In this document: piece by piece, positions 11,731-26,933 of the stretch
How positions within the stretch are numbered: the stretch's first letter is position 1
How the letters are laid out: each line of letters begins with the position of its first letter
From: Burkholderiales bacterium
GTDB taxonomy: Bacteria; Pseudomonadota; Gammaproteobacteria; Burkholderiales; Burkholderiaceae_C
Reading direction: 5' to 3'
Length of the DNA: 34,795 nt
NCBI GenBank assembly: GCA_030602985.1
Contig: JAUVYR010000012.1
Span: 1 to 34,795, forward strand
Notes under the pieces: generated by a model
The model's input: only the letters and a program-made list of their open reading frames with translations
The model's database searches: none
Told to the model about the DNA's origin: nothing
Program-made: the position numbers and the translations under genes

Positions 11731-12093
11731 ATGAAAACGCGCACCATGTCCTTATCCGGCCTCACACTGGCATTGTCATTCAGCCTGACTGCGTGCCTGC
11801 AAGCGCCGACCGCCCATCACACTCTCCCGGATGGCATGCCGCCCACCCCGATGACGCGGGTCATGTATGTCTGTGACAACAGCGAGTCGGTCGAGTGGCG
11901 GTACTTTCCCGAACAAGGTGTGGCAGTCCTGGTCTATCGAGGGCAACCCCACGAACTGCATCCACAGCCTGTCGCCTCCGGGTTTTACTTCACCAATGGG
12001 CGCTATGGGGCGCGAGGCAAAGGCGATGAGCTCCAGCTGGAGATCGGCCGGATGGCCCCCATCGCCTGCCGCGCGCAGACCGATCCTCGCTGA
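11731..12093 (+). CDS. MliC-like lipoprotein (putative C-type lysozyme inhibitor)
   Basis: Lipobox LTAC near the N-terminus; MYVCDNSESVEWRYFPEQGVAVLVYRGQPHELHPQPVASGFYFTNGRYGARGKGDELQLEIG...C resembles MliC pattern; start placed at the ATG at 11731 rather than 11656. Confidence 0.7.
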   Translation: MKTRTMSLSGLTLALSFSLTACLQAPTAHHTLPDGMPPTPMTRVMYVCDNSESVEWRYFPEQGVAVLVYRGQPHELHPQPVASGFYFTNGRYGARGKGDELQLEIGRMAPIACRAQTDPR

Positions 12094-12101
12094 ACGGCTG
12101 C

Positions 12102-14444
12102 TCAGTCTGCTGTCGCCTCTTCGGGTTCGGCAGGCTCGGCTTTTGACACACGCTCCTTCTTCGGAATGGGCTGGATGTCCAGTTTCACATCCGGCTTATC
12201 TTCGATTGAGGTATCGATATCGACAGACAGTCGGCCCCCGTCCGTCAGTCGACCGAACAGCAGTTCGTCGGCCAGGGCACGGCGGATGGTGTCCTGGATC
12301 AAGCGCTGCATGGGCCGCGCGCCCATGAGCGGGTCGAAGCCTTTCTTGGCGAGGTACTTGCGCAGATCGTCACTGAAAGTGACTTCCACCTTCTTCTCGG
12401 CCAGTTGCTGCTCCAGCTGCAGCAGGAACTTGTCGACCACCCGCATGATGACGTTTTCGTCCAGCGCCTTGAAGCTGACGGTGGCGTCGAGCCGGTTGCG
12501 GAACTCAGGGGTGAACAGACGCTTGATGTCAGCCATCTCGTCGCCCGATTCGCGAGGGTTGGTAAAGCCAATGGTGGCTTTGTTCATGGTCTCGGCGCCG
12601 GCATTCGTCGTCATGATGATGATGACGTTGCGGAAATCGGCCTTGCGACCGTTGTTATCAGTCAACGTGCCGTGGTCCATGACCTGGAGCAGCACGTTGA
12701 AGATGTCGGGATGGGCCTTCTCGATCTCGTCGAGCAACAGCACGCAATGCGGCTTCTTGGTGACCGCCTCCGTCAGCAAGCCACCCTGGTCGAAGCCGAC
12801 ATAGCCGGGGGGCGCGCCGATCAGACGGCTGACCGCATGACGCTCCATGTACTCGGACATATCGAATCGGACCAGTTCGATCCCCATGATGTAAGCCAAC
12901 TGCTTGGCGGCTTCGGTCTTGCCCACGCCGGTGGGGCCACTGAACAGGAAGGCGCCGATCGGCTTGTCGGGCTTACCCAGACCGGAACGGGACATCTTGA
13001 CAGCGGACGCCAGCACTTCCAGCGCCTTGTCCTGACCGAACACCACCGCCTTGAGATCGCGCTCCAGTGTCTGCAGCTTGCTGCGGTCGTCGCTGGAGAC
13101 GCTGGTGGGCGGAATGCGGGCGATCTTGGCGACGATTTCCTCGATTTCGGACTTGCCGATGGTCTTCTTGCGCTTGGACGGCACGAGAATACGCTGCGCC
13201 GCACCGGCCTCGTCGATCACGTCGATGGCCTTGTCTGGCAGGTGGCGGTCGTTGATGTACTTGGCACTCAGCTCCGCGGCAGCCTGCAGGGCTGCGGTGG
13301 CGTACTTGACACTGTGGTGCTCCTCAAAACGGCTCTTGAGGCCTTTGAGAATATCGACTGTCTGTTCCACCGTCGGTTCAACCACGTCCACTTTCTGGAA
13401 GCGGCGGCTGAGCGCGGCGTCTTTCTCGAAGATGCCGCGGTATTCGGTGAACGTGGTGGCCCCGATGCACTTGAGCTGGCCGCTGGATAACGCTGGCTTC
13501 AGCAGATTGGAGGCGTCCAGCGTGCCACCCGACGCCGCACCCGCACCGATCAGCGTGTGGATCTCGTCGATGAACAGGATGGCATTCGGCTTGTCCTTCA
13601 GCGTCTTGAGCACACCCTTGAGTCGCTGCTCGAAGTCACCGCGGTACTTGGTGCCTGCGAGCAGAGCGCCCATGTCGAGCGAATACACGCTGGCTTCAGC
13701 CAGGATCTCCGGAACATCTTTCTGGACGATGCGCCAGGCCAGGCCCTCGGCGATGGCGGTCTTGCCGACCCCGGCCTCGCCCACCAGCAAGGGGTTGTTC
13801 TTGCGTCGACGGCACAGAATCTGGATGACACGCTCGACCTCGTACTCGCGGCCGATCAGCGGATCGATCTTGCCTTCCTTGGCCGCCTGGTTCAGATTCT
13901 GCGTGAACTGCTCCAGCGGAGACGCTTTCTCGTTGCCACGGGCTTCCCCGGCCTCTTCGTTCTCAGCAGCGCTGTTGTCACCGGGCTTGGTCGGCTCGGG
14001 CGGATCGCTCTTGCGAATGCCGTGGGCAATGAAGTTGACCACGTCCAGGCGCGTGACGCCTTGCTGGTGCAGGTAATACACCGCGTGCGAGTCTTTCTCA
14101 CCGAAGATGGCCACCAGGACATTGGCGCCAGTCACTTCCTTCTTGCCATTGCCCGTGCTCTGCACGTGCATGATGGCGCGCTGGATCACGCGCTGGAAGC
14201 CCAGCGTGGGCTGGGTGTCGACCTCTTCGGTCCCGGCCACCTGGGGGGTGTTGTCCTTGATGAAATTCGTCAGGGACTTACGCAGATCGTCGATATTGGC
14301 AGAGCAGGCACGCAGCACCTCGGCGGCGCTGGGGTTGTCCAGCAAGGCGAGCAGCAGGTGCTCGACGGTGATGAATTCGTGCCGTTGTTGCCGGGCCTCG
14401 ACAAAGGCCATGTGCAAGCTGACTTCAAGTTCCTGGGCAATCAT
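12102..14444 (-). CDS. clpA: ATP-dependent Clp protease ATP-binding subunit ClpA
   Basis: Two AAA modules ([38 protein letters not shown]), Clp N-domain, adjacent clpS. Confidence 0.97.
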   Translation of the reverse strand: MIAQELEVSLHMAFVEARQQRHEFITVEHLLLALLDNPSAAEVLRACSANIDDLRKSLTNFIKDNTPQVAGTEEVDTQPTLGFQRVIQRAIMHVQSTGNGKKEVTGANVLVAIFGEKDSHAVYYLHQQGVTRLDVVNFIAHGIRKSDPPEPTKPGDNSAAENEEAGEARGNEKASPLEQFTQNLNQAAKEGKIDPLIGREYEVERVIQILCRRRKNNPLLVGEAGVGKTAIAEGLAWRIVQKDVPEILAEASVYSLDMGALLAGTKYRGDFEQRLKGVLKTLKDKPNAILFIDEIHTLIGAGAASGGTLDASNLLKPALSSGQLKCIGATTFTEYRGIFEKDAALSRRFQKVDVVEPTVEQTVDILKGLKSRFEEHHSVKYATAALQAAAELSAKYINDRHLPDKAIDVIDEAGAAQRILVPSKRKKTIGKSEIEEIVAKIARIPPTSVSSDDRSKLQTLERDLKAVVFGQDKALEVLASAVKMSRSGLGKPDKPIGAFLFSGPTGVGKTEAAKQLAYIMGIELVRFDMSEYMERHAVSRLIGAPPGYVGFDQGGLLTEAVTKKPHCVLLLDEIEKAHPDIFNVLLQVMDHGTLTDNNGRKADFRNVIIIMTTNAGAETMNKATIGFTNPRESGDEMADIKRLFTPEFRNRLDATVSFKALDENVIMRVVDKFLLQLEQQLAEKKVEVTFSDDLRKYLAKKGFDPLMGARPMQRLIQDTIRRALADELLFGRLTDGGRLSVDIDTSIEDKPDVKLDIQPIPKKERVSKAEPAEPEEATAD

Positions 14445-14522
14445 GGGGCACTTCCTTAAAACGAATCTCTAATTTACCGCACATCGGATCGGGGGTCTGT
14501 TGCAAATGGGGCAAATCCGGGT

Positions 14523-14861
14523 TTATTCAACGGGTTCACTCACACATTGCAACGGATGCCCATGATGACGGGCGGCTTGCAGTACCTGCTCCACTTTGGT
14601 CGTTGCCAGATCACGGGTAAACACCCCGCACACTCCCCTGCCCTCGATGTGAATCTTGAGCATGATCTGGGTGGCGCTTTCACGGTCTTTGTTGAAGTAC
14701 TCCTGAAGCACCAGCACCACGAACTCCATCGGGGTGTAGTCGTCATTCAGCAGAACCACCTGGTACATTTTGGGGGGTTCGACGCGCTGCCGCTGTCGCT
14801 CCAGGACGACGGCATCCTCACCTGCAGGCAATTTGGGCGTGAGATCGGGTTGCTTAGGCAT
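14523..14861 (-). CDS. clpS: ATP-dependent Clp protease adaptor ClpS
   Basis: [61 protein letters not shown]; start chosen at MPKQPDL (14861) rather than the longer ORF. Confidence 0.96.
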   Translation of the reverse strand: MPKQPDLTPKLPAGEDAVVLERQRQRVEPPKMYQVVLLNDDYTPMEFVVLVLQEYFNKDRESATQIMLKIHIEGRGVCGVFTRDLATTKVEQVLQAARHHGHPLQCVSEPVE

Positions 14862-15003
14862 GCCAATGATTCTATCCAGAGGCCAGACGGCATGTTGGCA
14901 GACTTGAATCGGGATTGGTGTGGATGTGGGCATGAGCCGGGTCAGATCGACCATACCTGGATGCAGGCATGATAGAGGCCGATGTCGACCCACCTGACAC
15001 CCC

Positions 15004-16053
15004 ATGATGCATCCGAATTCCCTGCTACTACAGACTGATCGCCTATTCTGGAGATCCAGCGGCATCACCTGGCTGACACCCCTGCCTGATGGGCAACTCC
15101 AGGTGACGGACGATTTCCTGAGGCACTTGCTCAGCCGCCCGGAGCTTCAGCCCATCGCCACATCGTGCAGCCGTGAGCGCGAACTGCACACATCCTTGCT
15201 TGATCATCCCCGCCAGACCGTGGATGCCTCGCGATTGCAGGCGTTGGCCGACCCCGATGCGTCAGAGAACATGGCCGTGTGGCTGCGGTTTCGGGATCGG
15301 CTGCTGGCAGCCCCAACGCTTGAATCCAGCTATATGGCGCTGTTCCAGGGACAAGGGGTAGACGTGCCCCCGGTGCTGGTCGAGCAGATCACCCAGGTGC
15401 TCTTGCGGCACATACTGGGGCCCAGAGCCGACCCCATGGAAGCCCGTGCCGCTGAAATGTTGTTCCGTCCGCAACGGATCACGGTTGTGGACGACGGCAC
15501 CGTGATGTCGGCTGACAATGAAACCGTGGAACGCCATGCGATCGACAGCGGCTTGGGCCCCCTGGGTGAATGGCTGCAGCGCAATGGGGCCCGGGTCCGC
15601 AGCTTGGACCTGGATGTGTTGAACGCAGAAAACGCTGACGACTACTGGACACGTGACGAGTCATTCGACATGGCCGTCTGTCTGAACTCAGGCCAACCGC
15701 TGGCACAGGCGCTGTGTCGGGTGCTGGAAAAATGGGTTTTCCATTTCCTGGGCGTGGAAGTCACCATCCAGACCGAAAAACAGATCCAGGACGATCACTG
15801 GGTGTGGCACGTGGGCCTGGACGCTCAAGCCAGCGCCGTTTTGAACGACCTCTATCTGGGTCATCACGTCAACGAGGACCGACTGAAGCGCTTGCTGTGC
15901 CTGTTCCGGCTCGACTTCAAGGAACCATCGAGCATGTTGCCCGAGGTGGCGGGGCGCCCGGTCTACCTGGCGATGGCCATGGATGAGCAGCAGTGCCTGA
16001 AGCTGAAGCCTCAGAACCTGCTGCTCAACCTGCCTCTGGCCAGGCGCTCCTGA
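15004..16053 (+). CDS. Conserved hypothetical protein (possibly the DUF6352 type found in Burkholderiales; assignment from memory)
   Basis: 350-codon ORF, no recognisable catalytic motif; stops 1 bp before the convergent icd stop. Confidence 0.75.
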   Translation: MMHPNSLLLQTDRLFWRSSGITWLTPLPDGQLQVTDDFLRHLLSRPELQPIATSCSRERELHTSLLDHPRQTVDASRLQALADPDASENMAVWLRFRDRLLAAPTLESSYMALFQGQGVDVPPVLVEQITQVLLRHILGPRADPMEARAAEMLFRPQRITVVDDGTVMSADNETVERHAIDSGLGPLGEWLQRNGARVRSLDLDVLNAENADDYWTRDESFDMAVCLNSGQPLAQALCRVLEKWVFHFLGVEVTIQTEKQIQDDHWVWHVGLDAQASAVLNDLYLGHHVNEDRLKRLLCLFRLDFKEPSSMLPEVAGRPVYLAMAMDEQQCLKLKPQNLLLNLPLARRS

Positions 16054-16054
16054 A

Positions 16055-18292
<2,238 letters not shown>

Positions 18293-18471
18293 GTTGGCTC
18301 CTGTGTGTGGGTTGTGCAAAATCAATCGGTCAATATTTCACAATATAGAAATTAATTTTGCCTTACGTAAGCTCGTATTATGAGTCATCTATAAGACATA
18401 TGAGCTCTGAACGAACTTCACAGATACAGTAGCATCAATCGTTCAAATGACCAACTTGTTGCAAGCCCCCT

Positions 18472-18960
18472 ATGGTTGACCACTGCACTCGACATACCCG
18501 CCGCGCCTGGTTGTTTCTGTCTGTCTGGTCACTGTGCGCCCTGGCACTGGGATGGGCAGCGCCCGCCTGGTCTCAGCAACCGCAATTGAATCTGCCACGC
18601 GTTCAACTGCAAGCAGGCCTGCATCTGATCTCGGCACAGGTGGCCAGCACGCCGCAACAACGCTCCATTGGGCTGATGTGGCGGCAGGAGATGGCGCCCA
18701 ATGAAGGCATGCTCTTTGTGTTCGAGAGCGCACAACGGCAGTGTTTCTGGATGCAGAACACCTTCATTCCCTTGACGGCTGCTTTTCTGGATGAAGATGG
18801 CACGATAGTGAATCTGGCCGATATGCAACCGCTGAGTACCGAATCGCATTGCTCGGACAAACCGGTTCGATTCGTGCTTGAAATGCACCAGGGCTGGTTC
18901 GAGCGGCGCGGCATCATCCCCGGTCAGCAACTGCGCAGCGAGCTTTTCAGCCGCCGCTGA
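18472..18960 (+). CDS. DUF192 family exported protein
   Basis: Signal peptide; AQVASTPQQRSIGLMWRQEMAPNEGMLFVFESAQRQCFWMQNTFIPLTAAFLDEDGTIVNLADMQPLS is DUF192. Confidence 0.88.
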   Translation: MVDHCTRHTRRAWLFLSVWSLCALALGWAAPAWSQQPQLNLPRVQLQAGLHLISAQVASTPQQRSIGLMWRQEMAPNEGMLFVFESAQRQCFWMQNTFIPLTAAFLDEDGTIVNLADMQPLSTESHCSDKPVRFVLEMHQGWFERRGIIPGQQLRSELFSRR

Positions 18961-18966
18961 GTCCGA

Positions 18967-19605
18967 TCAGAGCGCCACCACGATCGGGAAGCGGGCACGG
19001 ACGTCGCTACCGTCGGGCGAGAAGGGCACTGTGATGGCTCGACGCCCATCTGCAGACAGGCGTCGCCACAGGAAATCCCGCTCGTTGCCAGGATCGCCTT
19101 CCACATACAACTGAGTGGTCAACAGTTCTTGTGCGCCCAGCCTGACCTTGAAATGGATATGCGGGGTCCGGCTGCCGTAGCGGGCAGGACGGATCGTCCG
19201 AAAGCGGTAAGCCCCGTCCCGCCCCACCTGCATACGGCCAAATCCTTGAAAGGCCGGATCGGCACGGCCACCGTCACCCGGATGGTGGTAACGGCCGTCT
19301 TCGTCACACTGCCAGATTTCGACCACGGCGCCCGACACGGGTTGGCCACGTAGATCCACGACAGTGCCCTCCACCCAGGCCGGCTGACCGAGTGAGTAAA
19401 TGAGATGCCCGTTGCGCAGCAGATCGGCATCGTGGTCCATGGGCAGCCGGACCGGGTAGAACGGTCCCTCGGCCTGACTGGGGGTCGGGGTCAGCAAACG
19501 GCCGGCATGGGCGGGTCGCACGATGAAAGGCACCGCAGCCACCAGAGCCGCTGAACCGCCTGTCTTGAGGAAACGCCGCCGTGGCAGAAAAAGGGGTATG
19601 GTCAT
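18967..19605 (-). CDS. Tat-exported intradiol ring-cleavage dioxygenase-like protein
   Basis: RRRFLKTGG Tat motif and AHA cleavage site; VSGAVVEIWQCDEDGRYHHPGD...IRPARYGSRTPHIHFKV retains the two Tyr and two His positions of the non-haem Fe(III) site. Confidence 0.87.
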   Translation of the reverse strand: MTIPLFLPRRRFLKTGGSAALVAAVPFIVRPAHAGRLLTPTPSQAEGPFYPVRLPMDHDADLLRNGHLIYSLGQPAWVEGTVVDLRGQPVSGAVVEIWQCDEDGRYHHPGDGGRADPAFQGFGRMQVGRDGAYRFRTIRPARYGSRTPHIHFKVRLGAQELLTTQLYVEGDPGNERDFLWRRLSADGRRAITVPFSPDGSDVRARFPIVVAL

Positions 19606-19614
19606 GTCATGGCC

Positions 19615-21562
<1,948 letters not shown>

Positions 21563-21566
<4 letters not shown>

Positions 21567-22900
21567 CGGCCAGTGCCTCCACGCCGCTGTTCGGTGATGA
21601 TCGCCAGCCCTTCGGTCAGGCCCTCACCCGAGATCTCGGTCTGGCGACCATCGGTGATGCCGGCGGTGACACTCAGGGCCACGGGTTGACCATCTTGCAG
21701 CACCCAGATCTGACGGGCGCCACCGCGACGATCGAAGCGAACAGTTCTCGGGGCCGAGACCGGCGGGCGCGGCATCATGCTGGACAGCACCCGATTGGAC
21801 GCAGCGGGCGCTTCGTCCAACTGGGGCATGAAGCGCAGGGCCGTGTTGGGCACCAGCCAGACATCCGTTCGCTCGACCGCCACGATGCTGGCGGTGGCAG
21901 TCATGCCAGGGCGCAGACTGAGATCGCTGTTGTCCACATCCAGGGTGGTGGTGTAGGTGACGACGTTGTCCGTGCGAGACGCGCCAAAGGCCACGCGGCG
22001 GACTTCACCGGGGTAGCGACGCGACGGCTGGCTGCTGACCGTGAAGGTCGCTTTCTGCCCGGCCTGCACCACGCCGATGTCGGCTTCATCCACATTGACC
22101 TCCAGCTGCAATGCGCGCAGGTCCTGGGCAATGGTCAGCAGGGTCACCGCCTGCAGGGAGGCGGCCACGGCGTTCCCAGGATCGACCGACCGGGACAATA
22201 CAACTCCATCGATCGGCGAGCGGATGAAGGCTTTGGAGAGATTCGTTTCACTGCTGGCCAGGTTGGCCTGCGCCTGTTGCACCGAGGCTTCGGCAATCAC
22301 GATATTGGCTTGGGCACGTTCCACCGCCGCTGCGCTCCGCGACGCCGCCGCCCGCGCCGCATCCAGCTCCACAGCGGCGGGCACCTGACCGCCCGACAAG
22401 CGGTGCACCGATTCCAGCCGGGCCAGCTGCGCCGCCGATTCCTGCGCGGCGGCTTCGCTCTCACGCAAAGCCGCCTGCGCCTGCGTCACCTGTGCACGGG
22501 CGGAGGCAAGGGCCGCCCGTGCATTCAGCACCTGATCTTCCAGCCGTGCGGTGTCCAGCTCCACCAGCACCTGCCCGGCACGAACCGCGTCATTCACATC
22601 GACATGAACCTCGCGCACGGTCCCCGAGAGCTCGCTGCCGATATTGACGGCGCGGACCGGCTGCAAAGTTCCGCTGGCAGACACGGTCAGCGTGAGATTG
22701 CCGCGGGACAGGGGTTCGGACACGAACACCGGCGCGGCCAGCCTGTCTTGCTTGGCCTGCCAGCTCCACAGCGCCCAGACGATCAATGCCAGCGCGACTG
22801 GCAGCAACCCGACCCAGGGGCGTTTCCACCAGGGGGGGCGACGCTCACTGCCCAACAACTGGTCGAGCGCGGCGGTCGAATCGTTTTCAATGGTCTTCAT
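21563..22900 (-). CDS. MacA/HlyD-family periplasmic adaptor (RND-type membrane fusion protein)
   Basis: N-terminal TM, VSASGTLQPVRAVNIGSELSGTVREVHVDVNDAVRAGQVLVELD, long coiled coil, FIRSPIDGVVLSRSVDPGNAV. Confidence 0.93.
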
Positions 22901-24374
22901 GCCTTGACGCTTTCATGTCTTGTGCCAGCTCGTCACGGCTCCAACCACCGCCGAGCGCCTTGATAAGGCGTACGTGATCCGCGCTGCGGGTGGCCAGGGC
23001 CGTGACCTGCTCGGACTCCGCATTCAGGCGCGTCCGCTGGGCATCGAGCAGCGCGCGGGTGTCGATCAGCCCGGACTGATAGCGTTGCCGCGCCAGGTCT
23101 TCGGCACGGGCTGCGGCTGCAGCCGCTTCGGTAAGCAGAAGCACGCGCTGCTGGCTGGACTGCAAGCTGAGCAGCGCGCCTTCCACCTCCTGCAATGCAC
23201 TGAGCCAGGCCGCTTCCAGGGCAATCCGGGCTTGCTCCAGCGCCGCCATTTGCGCCTGCTCTCGGGCCCGGTTGGCACCACCATCGAACAGGGAGGCGCC
23301 GACACTCGCCACCAGGGCACGCGACAAAGCGCTAGCATCCAGCAGGTCTGTCAGGCGCGGTGCCCGCCAGTCCATGGAGCCTGCCAGACTGAAGGTGGGA
23401 TACGAAGCCACGGCCGCCTGATCGCGCCTTGCGACCGCCGCCCGCACACGCGCCTCGGCCACCTGGACGTCCGGACGCTGCCGCAAGGTAGTCATCGGGA
23501 TGTCCAGGGCGATCCCCCCTGTCCATTGCGGGATGACTGGCTCTGCAGGCAGGGGCAAGGCTTCCTGAGGGGGCAAACCCACCAACACAGCCAGGGCGTT
23601 CCGCGTTTGCTGCAGGCTGGATGCAATCGGCGCGATGGCCGCTCGGGTTTGCGCCACGAGAATGGTCGTCTGGTCCACCTCCAACTGGGAGGCCAGGCCG
23701 GCCTGCTGACGCCAGAGCGTGATTTGCTGCGCCTCTTCCTGCCAGATCAGGTTTTGTCGCGCCACCTGCAGGCGCTGATGCTGCGTCAGCCACTCCAGAT
23801 AAGTGAGGGCCACTTCAGCCGCCAGACTGACCCGCGCCTGTCCCAATTGGGCCGCCGCCGCCAGCAGATCGGCCTCAGCCGCTTCCACCCCCAGGCGCCG
23901 AGCACCAAACACGTCAAGCTCCCAGCTGGCGTCGAGCCCGGCGCGGAACGCACTGCTCGTGGCCCCGGAGCCGGTTCCGGCGCGCTGGGCGGCACCCGAT
24001 GCGCGCAAACCGGGCAAGGTGGCCGCCTCGGTCACGTCACGCTGCGCGCGGGACTGTGCCAGCGCGGCCTGCGCACTGCGCACACTGCTGTGCGCCTGCA
24101 AGGACGCGTTAATCAGCGTGGTCAGGGTGTCATCATGGAAGGCCAGCCACCAGGCCGTCAAGGGGAGTGCTTGATCTGAGTCTGGAGGAACCGGGGAAGC
24201 GGTTTGCCATGCACTGACACGACTCACCGCCTCCGGCATCGCCAGGGCATCGTCGGTCACGGACACGGTTGAACAGGCTCCGAGCAGCCACACCCCGACC
24301 AGCGCCGCACCCCATCGAGGCAAGGCTGCCGTCCGGTCTGGGCTGGACAAAAAGATTCGACAAAGCAAAGGCAT
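22887..24374 (-). CDS. NodT-family outer membrane efflux lipoprotein (TolC-like)
   Basis: Lipobox LLGAC; tandem OEP repeats (LTYLEWLTQHQRLQVARQNL..., RQRPDVQVAEARVRAAVARRDQAAVASYPTFSLAGS). Confidence 0.93.
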   Translation of the reverse strand: MPLLCRIFLSSPDRTAALPRWGAALVGVWLLGACSTVSVTDDALAMPEAVSRVSAWQTASPVPPDSDQALPLTAWWLAFHDDTLTTLINASLQAHSSVRSAQAALAQSRAQRDVTEAATLPGLRASGAAQRAGTGSGATSSAFRAGLDASWELDVFGARRLGVEAAEADLLAAAAQLGQARVSLAAEVALTYLEWLTQHQRLQVARQNLIWQEEAQQITLWRQQAGLASQLEVDQTTILVAQTRAAIAPIASSLQQTRNALAVLVGLPPQEALPLPAEPVIPQWTGGIALDIPMTTLRQRPDVQVAEARVRAAVARRDQAAVASYPTFSLAGSMDWRAPRLTDLLDASALSRALVASVGASLFDGGANRAREQAQMAALEQARIALEAAWLSALQEVEGALLSLQSSQQRVLLLTEAAAAAARAEDLARQRYQSGLIDTRALLDAQRTRLNAESEQVTALATRSADHVRLIKALGGGWSRDELAQDMKASRHEDH

Positions 24375-24431
24375 GTGAAAGATAGTGTCGCAAAAGCGGG
24401 TGACAGTTCAACCGAGGGCCGAATCAACCCT

Positions 24432-25742
24432 TCAGCCCGCTACGTGGACATGCTCGATCACACGGTCGTCGCCCATCACGATCAAGGCAAAGAGCGCTTC
24501 CTCCACCGATGACGCCTGCGCCCATTTGCGGGCCAGCAAAGGCTTGGCCTGTGGGTTGATGACGACAAAATCCGCCTCGCACCCTGGGGCCAGATTGCCC
24601 ACCACGCCCCCCAGGCCCATGGCCTGCGCAGCCCCAGCCGTGTGCAGCCACCACAGGCGACTGGGAGGCAGACTGACGCCCGTCTTGGGCAAGCCTCCGC
24701 CCGTCACGCTGGCCCGTCCCACATAGTAGGCGGCCAGCATGGTGTGGAAGGGGCAGAAACTGGTGCCGCCACCCACATCACTGGCCAGACCGTATCTGAA
24801 ACCCACGCGATCCGCGCTGTGCATGTCAAAAAAGCCACTGCCCAGAAACAGGTTGCTGGTGGGGCTGACTGCCGCCACGGCGCCCGTTTCGCGCATCAAC
24901 TGGCGATCGGTGTCGTCCAGGTGGATGCAATGGGCATAGACCGCCCGTTGTCGCAGCAAGCCGAAGGACGCATACACGTCCAGATAGCTGCGCGCCGACG
25001 GATAAAGCGATTGCACCCAGCGCACTTCATCCACGTTTTCCGCGACATGCGACTGGATCCAGACGTCCGGGTAACGGGCAGCCAGCTCGGCGGCGCCGCG
25101 CATCTGGGCGTCAGAGCAGCTCGGCGCAAACCGGGGGGTGATGGCATAGCCCAGCCGCCCTTGGCCGTGCCAGCGCTGGATCAACTGCTCGGTATCGATC
25201 AGACTTTGCTCGGTTTCGTCGCGCACCCCGTCCGGGGAATGGCGGTCTTGCAGCACCTTGCCGGCGACCAGCTTGATGCCACGGGCCTGGCCAGCCGCCA
25301 TGAGCGCGTCTACCGAAGCTGGGTGCGACGTGGCAAACGTCAGGGCCGTCGTGACCCCGTGGCGCTGCAGCTCGTCCAGGAACACCTCGGCCACCTGGGC
25401 CGCATAGGCCGGGTCATGAAACCGGGACTCGTGCGGGAAGGTGTAGTTTTCCAGCCAGGGCAGCAAGCCGTCGGCGGGCGAGCCAATGACATCGGTCTGG
25501 GGGTAGTGAATGTGCAGGTCCACAAAACCCGGTGAGATGAGCCGGCCAGGCCAGTGCGTGATGGGCAAATGGCCATAGACCGACGCGAGTGCCGACCAGG
25601 CCCCGACCGCCACGACTCGACGTGGCTCACCGGGCGCATGGCCAGGGCCCACGACCAGCAAGCCATCCTCCTCCCATCGCATTGAGGACTGGCCACCCAT
25701 GTCATCAAACCACAACAGCGTTGCTCGAAAAGCGTGTTCCAT
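24432..25742 (-). CDS. guaD: Guanine deaminase
   Basis: PGFVDLHIHYPQTDVIGSPADGLLPWLENYTFPHE, SHVAENVDEVRWV, VYAHCIHLDDTDR, SDVGGGTSFCPFHTM; start chosen at MEHAFRATLLWF. Confidence 0.93.
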   Translation of the reverse strand: MEHAFRATLLWFDDMGGQSSMRWEEDGLLVVGPGHAPGEPRRVVAVGAWSALASVYGHLPITHWPGRLISPGFVDLHIHYPQTDVIGSPADGLLPWLENYTFPHESRFHDPAYAAQVAEVFLDELQRHGVTTALTFATSHPASVDALMAAGQARGIKLVAGKVLQDRHSPDGVRDETEQSLIDTEQLIQRWHGQGRLGYAITPRFAPSCSDAQMRGAAELAARYPDVWIQSHVAENVDEVRWVQSLYPSARSYLDVYASFGLLRQRAVYAHCIHLDDTDRQLMRETGAVAAVSPTSNLFLGSGFFDMHSADRVGFRYGLASDVGGGTSFCPFHTMLAAYYVGRASVTGGGLPKTGVSLPPSRLWWLHTAGAAQAMGLGGVVGNLAPGCEADFVVINPQAKPLLARKWAQASSVEEALFALIVMGDDRVIEHVHVAG

Positions 25743-25788
25743 GGCGTGGAGCTTACCGTGTTTGAGAAGGCATAATTCAGGAACTTTC

Positions 25789-25804
25789 GCAACTGAGTTG
25801 CAAC
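25789..25804. promoter_or_regulatory. Candidate Fur/Zur-family operator in the guaD/regulator divergent spacer
   Basis: GCAACTGAGTTGC is a perfect 13-bp odd-centred palindrome (25789-25801); overlapped by GTTGCAAC palindrome 25797-25804. Confidence 0.5.
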
Positions 25805-25821
25805 AATAAGGGATGCATCCC

Positions 25822-26292
25822 ATGGATGAATCGATGATTGCTGAGTGGACCGAACGACTGCACCGCGCGGGCCTGCGGCTGACTGCGGCCACCCGATCCG
25901 TGCTGACGCTTTTTGCGTCCGACCCTGGTTGGGGCCCTTCGCACGCCGAAGTGCTCGATCGTCTGCATCGCGATGGGGTGGAGATCAATCGCGTCACACT
26001 GTACCGGCTGCTGGACCGATTGGCAGCCTGTGGTTTGCTGGAACGCCATGCAGACGCAGCGGGCCGTGTATGGCGTTTTTCCTGGGTGGGCGGACAAAGT
26101 GCTGGTGCGCTGACGCCACGGTTTGAATGCGACGCCTGTCACCGGCTCGTGGCGCTGGAGCCGGCGCAGGCGCAGGCCCACCAGATTGCACAGACCTTAC
26201 AGGACGCTCTCGCCGCCATGGGGCACCATGCCGAGCGGCTCGACCTGACCATACACGGCACCTGCGCCGGTTGCACCCCGCCACCCCCATGA
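25822..26292 (+). CDS. Fur-family regulator, probably Zur-like
   Basis: Winged helix (RAGLRLTAATRSVLTLF...SHAEVLDRLHRDGVEINRVTLYRLLDRLAACGLLER) plus FECDACHRL and CAGC zinc pairs; alternative start 25813. Confidence 0.87.
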   Translation: MDESMIAEWTERLHRAGLRLTAATRSVLTLFASDPGWGPSHAEVLDRLHRDGVEINRVTLYRLLDRLAACGLLERHADAAGRVWRFSWVGGQSAGALTPRFECDACHRLVALEPAQAQAHQIAQTLQDALAAMGHHAERLDLTIHGTCAGCTPPPP

Positions 26293-26933
26293 TCACGACG
26301 CGCGCGCTCTACAAGACCTGGCCGGGTGGCGCATCCCTGCGTTTCCCCGACCTCACCCTGCCCGAAGGCCAGACCTTGCTGCTGCGCGGCCCGTCCGGGA
26401 GCGGCAAATCCACATGGCTGGCCCTGGTGTCAGGTCTGCTCACACCCACTCAGGGCGAGGTGATCGTCGGCGCGCAATCTCTTTCATCACTCAGCCAGAC
26501 TCAACGCGATACCTGGCGGAGCACCCACATCGGCTTTCTGCCACAGGGCGGCCGGCTCAGCCCAGCCTTGACTGTGGCCGACAATCTGGATCTGGTCCGT
26601 TTTGCCGCCCGCCGTGAGCCACCCCGTGCACATCAAGCCACGCTGGTGCGGCGCCTGGGCCTCGAAGGCTTGCTGCGCCGCCGTCCTCACGAATTGTCGG
26701 GCGGGCAAACGCTTCGGGTCGCGCTGGCTCGCGCTTTGCTGCTGCAACCGGCGCTGATTCTGGCCGACGAGCCAACCGCCAGCCTGGATGACGACCAGGC
26801 TCACGAAGCCATGACCCTGTTGCTGGAGCACACACAAGCCAGTGGTCACACCCTGGTGGTCGCCACGCACGACCAGCGAGCCGTGCAAGCACTGGATGGG
26901 GCGCAGTCCCTCTGGCTGGAGGCGCTGTCATGA
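26289..26933 (+). CDS. ABC transporter ATP-binding protein, LolD-like
   Basis: GPSGSGKST, HELSGGQTLRVALARALL, LILADEPTASLDD; ATGA overlap with upstream regulator. Confidence 0.94.
   Translation: MITTRALYKTWPGGASLRFPDLTLPEGQTLLLRGPSGSGKSTWLALVSGLLTPTQGEVIVGAQSLSSLSQTQRDTWRSTHIGFLPQGGRLSPALTVADNLDLVRFAARREPPRAHQATLVRRLGLEGLLRRRPHELSGGQTLRVALARALLLQPALILADEPTASLDDDQAHEAMTLLLEHTQASGHTLVVATHDQRAVQALDGAQSLWLEALS

Noticed and set aside
25743-25997. Upstream extension of the guaD ORF
   Set aside because: Overlaps the regulator gene antisense; guaD homology begins at MEHAFRATLLWF
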